In this document: piece after piece, positions 53,463-61,002 of the stretch
How the letters are laid out: every line of letters begins with the position of its first letter
Position numbering within the stretch: position 1 is the first letter of the stretch
Assembly: GCA_022711435.1 (NCBI GenBank)
Contig: JAKLFB010000023.1
Coordinates: 1-64,000 of the forward strand
Length of the DNA stretch: 64,000 nt
Reading direction: 5' to 3'
Source: Verrucomicrobiota bacterium
GTDB lineage: Bacteria; Verrucomicrobiota; Verrucomicrobiia; Limisphaerales; UBA1319
The notes under the pieces: model-generated
Seen by the model: the letters and a program-made list of their open reading frames with translations, nothing else
Told to the model about the DNA's origin: nothing
The model's database searches: none
Translations under genes and position numbers: made by a program

Positions 53463-55925
53463 ATGGGAATCGTGCGGCGGAAGGCGGGGAGACTGCCGGC
53501 TGGGCGCGCGGTTGCCCGGTGGCGATGGCCGATGTGGTTGGTTGCGGGGCTGTGCATGGTCTCCCCAGGCATTCCGCAGTGCACCGGAGCGAATCCGGTC
53601 CCAAGGGAAACGGGGGGCGAGGCGGGGCCGGAGCGGCTGGCCCATTGGGACTTCAACGGGTCGATCTGGGGCGGCGATCGCGGCCAGTGGCCGCTGAGCC
53701 ACTCGAACATCTGGGTGGTGCCGGGGGTGGACGGTACCGCCTTGCGCCTGCATCACGCGCGGCCGGCGCTGCTGAGCTATCGCGAGGCGGAATCGGACGG
53801 GCGCCTGAATCTGGCGTTCGGAACGGGATCGGTTCGGTTCTGGTTCCGGCCGGACTGGAGCAGTGCAACGGCCGGAGGATCGGGGCCGGGCGCGCCGGGG
53901 ATGTTTCTCGAGGCAGGCGTCTGGAGCCCGCCCCCGCCGCGATACGGGTGGTGGGGATTTTACGTGAACGGCCAGGGCACAGAGATCGGATTCGCTGCAC
54001 AAACCAACGGGGCAGGATCGACATTCCTCACGCATCCGATCCGGTGGGTGTCCAACCAGTGGCATGAGATCACGCTGGCCTACAGCGCGCGGATGACGGC
54101 CTTGTACATCGACGGCAGGCGGGTGGCGCAGGGCAGCGGCGTGAGCGCTTATCCGGGGCCGGCGATCCGGGCGGGCGGTTTCTTTGTCGGGTGCGGCCGG
54201 GCGGGAGACGGGCAGGTGCGAGGCACGCTGGACGAGCTGGAGACGTTCAGCTACCCGCTGGGTCCGGCCGAGGCGTGGGCGAGCCGGGAGGTGTTGAGCG
54301 CGGAGGCGCAAACCGATCCTCCCGCGGTCATGCTTCGATGGCGGGCGGCTCCGAGCGAGCCGATGCCGATCCGCCGGCGCGCCTGGGGGGAGACGAACTG
54401 GATCAACCTGCCGTCGGGTCCGGGCGGCTGGAGCCGACGGGATACGAACGGCGTGGTTTTGGGGGGGCGATATGAGTATTGGGTGGGAGACCGCTATCTG
54501 CTGGCAGGGGTGCGCGCCGCTCCGGTCGAGCATCGAGGGGGGATTTTGTTGCTGGTGGACGAGACGGTGGCGGGGGATCTGCGGGTGGAGCTCGAGCGGT
54601 TGCGGGAGGACCTCGCGGGAGACGGGTGGACGGTCACGCGGTTCGATGCGCCGCGCCACAACGACGCGAGCTGGGGGGAAAATCCGTCCCGGATCGAGAA
54701 GATCCGCAATTGGGTGCAGGCGGCAGCCAGCGGGGGGCAGGGCGGCACGCGTGCGATCTATATCGTGGGCCATGTGGCCATTCCGTATGCGGGTCCGATC
54801 AACCCGGACGGGCATGGGGCGCGGCTATGGCCGGTGGATGGCGTTTACGGGCTGGTGAGCCGGCCCGAATTGTGGACGGACACGGCCGAGTCCCGGGCGA
54901 GCCAGCCGCCCAATCTGCCCGGCGACGGCCGGTTCGATCAGGGCCGGTATCCGGCAGCGATGGATCTGGTGGTGGGGCGGGTGGATTTTGCGGGGCTCGA
55001 GGTTTTCAGGAGGAGCACGGCCCGGGAGGGCGCCCCGGCGTCGGAGACGGATCTGCTCCGGCGGTATCTGGACAAGGCTCACCGCTACCGGCACGGGGCG
55101 ATCCGATTCGAGGAGCGGGCCGTGGCGGCCGGATATTTCATGGGCGCGATGGAAGTGGTCAACGAGAACCTGTATCGGCTGGCGCAGCGGCACGCGAGCC
55201 GATGCTTTGGCGGGGATGCAACTCGGGTGAGGGAAGGGGATGTCTTTGCGGGTGGGATTCCGGCGGTCTGGGGGTTGCAGGGCGGATACAGCTCGGTCGA
55301 CACATTGAACTGCTGCGGGCATCCGCATTCGCACGCCGCGGCGCACCTGGCGGATCCGGCGCGGGAACACGGAGCGGCGTTTCTGATGGTGGACGGCTCT
55401 TATTTGGGGGACTGGAACACGCCGGACAATTTTTTGCGCGCATGTCTGGCGACGCCCAGCCGCGGTCTCGGGATCATCTGGGCCCGAAACCCGGCGGTGC
55501 GTCTGGAGGCGATGGGGCTGGGCGAGCCGGTGGCGACGGGGCTGCGTCGGACGATGAACGAGCCGACGTCCTTCGGCGCGACAGCAAGCTTGTTCCTGGG
55601 TTGGCTGGGGGATCCGACGCTGCGGCTGCAGGTGGTTGCGCCGCCGGGCCGGGTGCAGGCCCGGCGGACGGGCTCCGGGGTCAGCCTGGAATGGGATGCG
55701 GCAGCGGAGCCGGGAGCGAGCTACTGGATTTATCGATCGCGGAACGGATTGGATGGGCCCTTCGATCGGCTGAACACGGAGGCGCTGGCGACCACGCGCT
55801 GGGAGGATCCGGGCGCGCCGGAGGGGCCCAAGCTGTACCAGGTCCGCGCCGCGGCATTGAGGGTGACCGGGAGCGGATCGTTCACGAACCTGAGCCAGGG
55901 GGTGTTTGCCCGAGTGGATCGGTGA
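53463..55925 (+). CDS. Exported LamG protein with caspase/gingipain-like region
   Basis: The product is 820 residues from the ATG at 53463; a TTG nine codons upstream is possible. After a signal-like segment (PMWLVAGLCMVSPG) comes a LamG domain (about 50-275, with LAHWDFNGSIWG, NQWHEITLAYSARMTALYIDGRRV and GTLDELETFSYPLG). The region about 350-690 begins ILLLVDETVAGDLRVELERLREDLAGDGWTV. It contains AIYIVGHVAIPYAG and DLVVGRVDF, recalling the Rossmann-like order of C25/gingipain peptidases. A catalytic His/Cys pair cannot be assigned, although CCGHPHSH is conspicuous. A fibronectin-type end (GVSLEWDAAAEPGASYWIYRS) finishes the protein. Confidence 0.75.
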   Translation: MGIVRRKAGRLPAGRAVARWRWPMWLVAGLCMVSPGIPQCTGANPVPRETGGEAGPERLAHWDFNGSIWGGDRGQWPLSHSNIWVVPGVDGTALRLHHARPALLSYREAESDGRLNLAFGTGSVRFWFRPDWSSATAGGSGPGAPGMFLEAGVWSPPPPRYGWWGFYVNGQGTEIGFAAQTNGAGSTFLTHPIRWVSNQWHEITLAYSARMTALYIDGRRVAQGSGVSAYPGPAIRAGGFFVGCGRAGDGQVRGTLDELETFSYPLGPAEAWASREVLSAEAQTDPPAVMLRWRAAPSEPMPIRRRAWGETNWINLPSGPGGWSRRDTNGVVLGGRYEYWVGDRYLLAGVRAAPVEHRGGILLLVDETVAGDLRVELERLREDLAGDGWTVTRFDAPRHNDASWGENPSRIEKIRNWVQAAASGGQGGTRAIYIVGHVAIPYAGPINPDGHGARLWPVDGVYGLVSRPELWTDTAESRASQPPNLPGDGRFDQGRYPAAMDLVVGRVDFAGLEVFRRSTAREGAPASETDLLRRYLDKAHRYRHGAIRFEERAVAAGYFMGAMEVVNENLYRLAQRHASRCFGGDATRVREGDVFAGGIPAVWGLQGGYSSVDTLNCCGHPHSHAAAHLADPAREHGAAFLMVDGSYLGDWNTPDNFLRACLATPSRGLGIIWARNPAVRLEAMGLGEPVATGLRRTMNEPTSFGATASLFLGWLGDPTLRLQVVAPPGRVQARRTGSGVSLEWDAAAEPGASYWIYRSRNGLDGPFDRLNTEALATTRWEDPGAPEGPKLYQVRAAALRVTGSGSFTNLSQGVFARVDR

Positions 55926-56994
55926 AGAGATCGAGCTGGGTGGAGCCGGGCCGCCGGAAGGCGGCGGTGGAGAGAGCGGGGCTTTCGGCCGGCAGGCGGC
56001 TCCGGCGGCATGCGACGGCAAAAAGGCGAGCCAGCTGCTCGGCCCAGATGCCTTCGCCACTGAACCGGAGTCCAAAGCGGGGATCGTTGAGCTTGCCGCC
56101 ATGCAAGGCGCGGACGCGGTCGAGGATTTTCTGTTGTTTTTGGGGCTCTTCGCGGGCGAGCCAATCGGTGAAGACATCGGCGACGGCGAGGGGCAACCGG
56201 AGAGGTTCCATGCCGGCCCACTGGGCGCCAGCCTGGGCGGCGGCGGCGATTACTCCGGGGATTTCATGGTCTGTGAGCCCTGGGATGATGGGCGCCATGA
56301 GAACGCCGACAGGCACGCCGTGGCGGCGGAGAGTTGCGATGGCATCGAGCCGCCGGGCGGGGCTCGAAGTGCGCGGCTCGAGGCGGCGCAGCAGATCGCT
56401 ATCGAGCGAAGTGATCGAGAGGGCGACCGCGACAGCGCGGTGGCGGGCCAGATCGGCCAGGAGATCGATGTCGCGGGTGACGAGGGCGTTTTTGGTGACC
56501 AGACAGACGGGGTGGCGGCAGGCGGCGAGGACCTTGAGGCAATGGCGCGTGATCTCGAGCCGGCGCTCGACTGGCTGGTAAGGATCTGTCACGCCGCTCA
56601 GCGTGAGAGTTTGCGGGGTCCAGCGGCGAGAGGCCAGCTCGCGACGGAGGAGCGCGGGGGCGTTGGTTTTAACCAGGATCCGGGTCTCGAAGTCGAGCCC
56701 GGCGGAGAACCCGAGGTATTCGTGTGTGGGGCGGGCGAAGCAGTAGGCACAGCCGTGCTCGCAGCCGCGGTATGGGTTGACGCTGGCTGAAAAGGGGAGG
56801 TCCGGACTCCGGTTGCGGGTGATGACCGATTGGGAGCAATCCTGGTAGAACGAAGTGCGCGGGTCGGGATCGGCCGACGGATCCCAGTCCGCGTCCCGCT
56901 CGAGGAACAGGGGCTTGAAGCGGTTGGGGGGGTTGATGGCTGCGCCGCGGCCGCGGGGGGATGGCGGTCGGGAGCCATGGGGGGCAGGCTTCAT
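55882..56994 (-). CDS. PA0069-family radical SAM protein
   Basis: A 370-residue protein. The block SVNPYRGCEHGCAYCFARPTHEYLG holds the cluster motif C78-X3-C82-X2-C85, and KTNAPALLRRELASRRW, TLSGVTDPYQPVERRLEITR and SITSLDSDLLRRLEPR are characteristic of the PA0069/COG1533 group related to spore photoproduct lyase. Substrate unknown; DNA or RNA repair has been suggested for relatives. Its last 44 bases overlap the convergent 3' end of the LamG/peptidase-like gene, so the C-terminal tail composition may be constrained. Confidence 0.92.
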   Translation of the reverse strand: MKPAPHGSRPPSPRGRGAAINPPNRFKPLFLERDADWDPSADPDPRTSFYQDCSQSVITRNRSPDLPFSASVNPYRGCEHGCAYCFARPTHEYLGFSAGLDFETRILVKTNAPALLRRELASRRWTPQTLTLSGVTDPYQPVERRLEITRHCLKVLAACRHPVCLVTKNALVTRDIDLLADLARHRAVAVALSITSLDSDLLRRLEPRTSSPARRLDAIATLRRHGVPVGVLMAPIIPGLTDHEIPGVIAAAAQAGAQWAGMEPLRLPLAVADVFTDWLAREEPQKQQKILDRVRALHGGKLNDPRFGLRFSGEGIWAEQLARLFAVACRRSRLPAESPALSTAAFRRPGSTQLDLFTDPLGQTPPGSGS

Positions 56995-57106
56995 GCCGGA
57001 CGATCGTCCGCGCCGGGACAGGCTCGAGGCCCGGGATCGCTGCAGCCGATTTCCTCCATCGACCGGGCGCCGCCGAGGCGGTGCCCGAGGCGTGAACGCG
57101 AAGGAG

Positions 57107-59617
57107 TCATGAGCGCCGGAAGATGGCCTCGCGGCCGGTCAGCAACAGCAGGATCACCAGCACGGTGAAAGGCAGCAAGGCCAGGAGGTCCGAGTGGGAG
57201 CCGGCGTAGAGTGGATTCCAGCGCTCGGACAGGGATGTCATGGCATCAATGAAGAAGCCGAGGAATCCGGCCAGGAAAGCGATGAGAATGCCGGCGATGG
57301 CGCCGCCGGCGATGTAGCCGGAGGCGAGCAGCACGCCGGGGCTGCGGTCGCCTTCGGCGGCGAGCTGTTCGGGGGTCATTTTCGCGGCGGCATGTTTCCG
57401 GGCGAGGTAGCGGTCGACGAGCAGGCGGACCAGGCCGCCCACGAAAATGGGGGCGGAGGAGGACAGGGGCAGATACACGCCCACAGCGAAGGCGAGGGAA
57501 GGGATGCCGGACATCTCGAGGACGACGGCGATCATGACACCGAGCAGCACGAGCGCCCAGGGGAGCTCCTGGCTGAGGATGCCTTTGATGATGTAAGACA
57601 TGAGGACGGCCTTGGGTGCCTGGAACTTGCTCACCGTGGAGCCGTCGGGCCGCCGGGAGTAGACCCCATTGATGCCGGGATCGACCAGATAGATGGGTGT
57701 TCCAGAGGCATCGACGAGGTAGCGGCCGGTCGGGCCTGCTTGAGGGCTGGTGTTGTGCCAGACGTGGTATTGGGCCGGATCCGCCGCGCCTTGCCGGCCC
57801 AGCAGGCTTTCGCGGGAACCCCATTCGGACGGGGGCGCGCGCAAGGATGCGGGGAAGTGCTCGCGCACGCGCCAGAGGATTGCGGAGTTGGTCCCGACCA
57901 GGTAATCGCCGGCTGGAAGGAGCGGAGAGCCATCCGCGCCGGCAACGGCGGAGGCCAAAGGAAGCCACTGGAAAGGGCCGCCCTCGGGCATTGCGATGGA
58001 TCTCCATGCGTCTGGCCAGGGAGCGGTGGAATAGGGGCCGGCGGCGGTCAGGGGGCTTTCGATTCTCTCGAGCGTGATGCGGGGCACGTAGACCGTGCTC
58101 TCCTGGTTGAGGCGGAGGAGAATGGGGCCGAGAATCAGGGCGGAGCCGAGGGCGCCGATGAGGATGCTGATCTGCTGGAGGCGGGGGGTGGCGCCGACGA
58201 GAAAGCCGGTCTTGAGATCCTGAGACGTGGTGCCGGCATTGGAGGCGGCGATGCAGACAATGCCGCCAACGGAGAGGGCCGTCAGGTAATAGGCCGGCTG
58301 GGTCCACTCCAGCTTCCAGAAGCACAGGCAGGTCAGCAGCAGTGTCGCAACGGTCATCCCTGAAATCGGATTCGAGGAAGAGCCGATCTCGCCGGTCAGC
58401 CTGGACGAGACGGTGGCGAAGAGGAATCCGAAGGACACGATGAGGATGGCGCCGACCAGGTTCATGTGGAGCGGCGGGGCCAAGGTGATCATCACGACCA
58501 GGCCGGCGATTCCCGCCAGGACGGCGCCCAGGGGCAGATCCTGGTCCGTGCGCAGCGGGGCATGTCCGCCCCGGCGCGCGGCGCGGACGGCGGCCAGCCC
58601 GCCCTGGATGCCCTGCCAGATGACCGGCAAGGAGCGGAGGACGCTGATGATGCCTCCGGCCGCAACCGCCCCAGCGCCGATGTAGAGAACGTAGGCGCCG
58701 CGGATGTCGTCCGGGCCCATGTCGCGGATGAGCATCGAGCCGGGGGGGAGGACCTGCTCGAGGCCGGCGCCGAAGAACCGGATGGCGGGGATGAGCACCA
58801 GGTAGGCGAGGACGCCCCCGGCGCACATGATGGCGGCCAGGCGGGGCCCGATGATGTAGCCCACGCCGAGGAGCTCGGGCGAGATCTCGGCCCCGACCGA
58901 GGCGCCGGCAAAGGACGATCCGAAGATCTTCTGGGGAATCTCCTTCCAGGCCTTGAAGGCGGTCATCAGGGTTTTATAGGCCAGGCCAATGGCGAAGCCG
59001 AAGAAGATGATGTAGGCGCCTCGGTGGTCGGAGGCGGCGGAGGCCTGGCCATGGGGAAGGCCGGCGCCAGCCTGCGCGGTGGCTCGCGATTCGGCGGAAG
59101 CGCCGGCCTTGAGAACCTCGGCGCAGGCGGTGCCTTCGGGGTATTTGAGGATGCCGTGCTGCTGGACGATCAGGGCCCGGCGCAACGGGATCATCATCAG
59201 AATGCCCAGGAGCCCGCCGAGGACGGCGACCAGGGTAACCCGGGTGACCTCGAGGTCAAAGCCAAGGATCAGGATGGCCGGCATGGTGACGCCCACGCCA
59301 AAGGCGATCGATTCGCCGGCCGAGCCGGCGGTCTGGACAATGTTGTTTTCGAGGATGGTCGAGGCGCGAAGTCCAAACCGGGAGAGGATGCGAAAGAGCG
59401 TGATCGCGATGACGGCGACGGGGATCGAGGCGCTGACCGTGAGGCCGACCTTCAGAACCAGGTAGAGCGAGGAGGCCCCGAACACCATGCCCAGGACCGT
59501 GCCGACCAGCACGGGGAGGGCCGAGAACTCCCGCATCCGGGCTGCCGGCGGGATGTAGGGCTGGAAGCCGGCAGGCGCTTGCGGGCCCGATGGTGGAGAC
59601 GGTGCGGTAGGGGCCAT
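57107..59617 (-). CDS. OPT-family oligopeptide transporter
   Basis: An 836-residue polytopic membrane protein of the OPT superfamily, bacterial branch (EAAT/YSL-like). Diagnostic blocks are ELSALPVLVGTVLGMVFGASSLYLVLKVGLTVSASIPVAVIAI-like N-terminal helices, TAGSAGESIAFGVGVTMPAILIL, LKYPEGTACAEVLKAG and SNPISGMTVATLLLTC. Roughly 14-16 hydrophobic helices are spread along the chain. A large soluble insert (about residues 530-640) separates the two halves, longer than in many homologues. It imports oligopeptides or metal-chelate peptides by proton symport. The small lipoprotein gene 64 bases upstream may share its transcript. Confidence 0.92.
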   Translation of the reverse strand: MAPTAPSPPSGPQAPAGFQPYIPPAARMREFSALPVLVGTVLGMVFGASSLYLVLKVGLTVSASIPVAVIAITLFRILSRFGLRASTILENNIVQTAGSAGESIAFGVGVTMPAILILGFDLEVTRVTLVAVLGGLLGILMMIPLRRALIVQQHGILKYPEGTACAEVLKAGASAESRATAQAGAGLPHGQASAASDHRGAYIIFFGFAIGLAYKTLMTAFKAWKEIPQKIFGSSFAGASVGAEISPELLGVGYIIGPRLAAIMCAGGVLAYLVLIPAIRFFGAGLEQVLPPGSMLIRDMGPDDIRGAYVLYIGAGAVAAGGIISVLRSLPVIWQGIQGGLAAVRAARRGGHAPLRTDQDLPLGAVLAGIAGLVVMITLAPPLHMNLVGAILIVSFGFLFATVSSRLTGEIGSSSNPISGMTVATLLLTCLCFWKLEWTQPAYYLTALSVGGIVCIAASNAGTTSQDLKTGFLVGATPRLQQISILIGALGSALILGPILLRLNQESTVYVPRITLERIESPLTAAGPYSTAPWPDAWRSIAMPEGGPFQWLPLASAVAGADGSPLLPAGDYLVGTNSAILWRVREHFPASLRAPPSEWGSRESLLGRQGAADPAQYHVWHNTSPQAGPTGRYLVDASGTPIYLVDPGINGVYSRRPDGSTVSKFQAPKAVLMSYIIKGILSQELPWALVLLGVMIAVVLEMSGIPSLAFAVGVYLPLSSSAPIFVGGLVRLLVDRYLARKHAAAKMTPEQLAAEGDRSPGVLLASGYIAGGAIAGILIAFLAGFLGFFIDAMTSLSERWNPLYAGSHSDLLALLPFTVLVILLLLTGREAIFRRS

Positions 59618-59681
59618 GCGGAGGTGCTGTGGGTCTTCCCGGGCGGCGCCGTGGAGCGTCGGCGGACGGCGCGTGAAGGAA

Positions 59682-59798
59682 TTAGCGGACCGGTGTCCAG
59701 CCCTGGTTGGGGATGAACTCGCGGCTGCCGGTATCGGTCTTGCAGCCGGCCAGCCCGAGGGTGAGAGCCAGGAGAATCCACAGACATGCTTTTGCCAT
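59682..59798 (-). CDS. 38-residue lipoprotein
   Basis: A short gene running from an ATG at 59798 to a TAA at 59682. The product opens MAKACLWILLALTLGLAGCK, a complete lipoprotein signal with lipobox LAGC (Cys19), and ends REFIPNQGWTPVR, leaving a 20-residue mature peptide. The coherent signal and position 64 bases ahead of the OPT transporter support reality. Function unknown; a small envelope peptide attached to the inner or outer membrane is expected. Confidence 0.65.
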   Translation of the reverse strand: MAKACLWILLALTLGLAGCKTDTGSREFIPNQGWTPVR

Positions 59799-59858
59799 GG
59801 AAAAATTCTTAGGCTAACCTTATCGTCAAGGCAAGATGGATGTGCTGATTGGGGGCCT

Positions 59859-60419
59859 ATGACAAACCAGCATCAATCGTTGCAGGGCCAGCTCCTGCTG
59901 GATGGGGGCAAGCTGCGGGGATCGTTTTTTCATCGGACGGTGGTCCTGATTTGCCAGCACGACGAGGAGGGTGCGTTTGGGCTGGTGCTGAACCGCGCGA
60001 CAGGCAACACGGTGGGGGAGGTGCTGGTGGCGAACCTGCCGGCGGCCATCAAGTCGCAGCCCCTGTATCTGGGCGGGCCGGTTCAGCCGACGGCGCTGAG
60101 CTATCTTTGGTCGGACGTGGATCTGCCCGACGCGAACGTGATGCCTTGCCTGCGCCTGGAGCATTCGGTGGACCTGCTGGCGGATTGGGGGGAGGCGCAC
60201 TCTCCGACTCGCAAGGTGCGGCTGTTTGCGGGCTACGCGGGCTGGAGCCCGGGCCAGCTGGAGGACGAGATGCGAAGGGATGCCTGGCTGGTGCACCCGG
60301 CCTCGCTGGACCTGGTTTTCCACCAGGAGCCGGCCCAGGTATGGCGGCTGATCCTGGGCCGGAAAGGCAAGGAATACCGGCTGCTGGCCGATTCGCCGGA
60401 GGACCTGAGCCTGAACTGA
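59859..60419 (+). CDS. YqgE/AlgH family protein
   Basis: A 186-residue cytosolic protein. The start at 59859 gives MTNQHQSLQGQLLLDGGKLRGSFFHRTVVLICQHDEEGAFGLVLNR, the standard opening of the DUF179/AlgH family. LYLGGPVQPTALSYLW, VRLFAGYAGWSPGQLEDEM and a Trp-rich end are typical. Structures are known, but the biochemical role is not settled; AlgH was first linked to alginate regulation. Confidence 0.92.
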   Translation: MTNQHQSLQGQLLLDGGKLRGSFFHRTVVLICQHDEEGAFGLVLNRATGNTVGEVLVANLPAAIKSQPLYLGGPVQPTALSYLWSDVDLPDANVMPCLRLEHSVDLLADWGEAHSPTRKVRLFAGYAGWSPGQLEDEMRRDAWLVHPASLDLVFHQEPAQVWRLILGRKGKEYRLLADSPEDLSLN

Positions 60420-60528
60420 GGCCGGCCGGCACGCGCGCGATGCCGAAAGGTTTTTGTTGGCAGCACGGCCGAGGTCTTTTAGACTGGAGCGGATCCAGTC
60501 GAACAACAGCGATAGCAGCGAGGCAACT

Positions 60529-61002
60529 ATGGATTTAAGTTTTTCTTGTCCCAACTGCCGTCAGGCGATGATTGTGGATGCGAGCGGGGCCGGTTCGGAG
60601 GTCAACTGCCCGTCGTGCGGGATGGCGGTGAAGGTGCCGGAGCCGGACGTCACCAACATTGTGCCCCACAATCCGATCGCCTCATCCGCGGCAGCCCGAG
60701 AGGAGAGGCATTACTCCGTGCCAGTCCGCGAGGGCCCGACCGAGGTCCTGATCAAGAAGCCGAATCCGGCCCTGGGCGCGACCGTGAGCGAAGGCCCCCT
60801 CCAGATGCGGATCCGGTCGATTCGGCGGACGGACTGCATGGAGGTGGGCCATGACCGGTTCGACGACAAGGTCTCGGAATTCCTCGCGCAGGTGGGCGAG
60901 CAGAACATCATCAGCATCAACTCGCTCGCCTACACGCATCTGGACATGGCGACCCGGCAGCTGATGACGGATTACGGAGTGATGATTGTCTACAAGGGCT
61001 AG
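60529..61002 (+). CDS. Zinc-ribbon protein of unknown function
   Basis: The product is 157 residues from the ATG at 60529. An N-terminal zinc ribbon (FSCPNCRQAMIV and VNCPSCGMAVKVPEP, two CxxC knuckles) is joined by a flexible, charged linker to a C-terminal region of about 65 residues (RIRSIRRTDCMEVGHDRFDDKVSEFLAQV, NIISINSLAYTHLDMATRQLMTDYGVMIVYKG). The C-terminal part resembles small domains found beside verrucomicrobial regulatory or stress proteins, but I cannot name it. Its stop overlaps the convergent PQQ/Ig gene by 4 bases. Confidence 0.75.
   Translation: MDLSFSCPNCRQAMIVDASGAGSEVNCPSCGMAVKVPEPDVTNIVPHNPIASSAAAREERHYSVPVREGPTEVLIKKPNPALGATVSEGPLQMRIRSIRRTDCMEVGHDRFDDKVSEFLAQVGEQNIISINSLAYTHLDMATRQLMTDYGVMIVYKG

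Noticed and set aside
55882..55925. Suspicion that one of two convergent genes has the wrong end because they overlap by 44 bases
   Set aside because: Both C-termini look plausible and convergent overlaps of this size occur in compact genomes, so both ends were kept.
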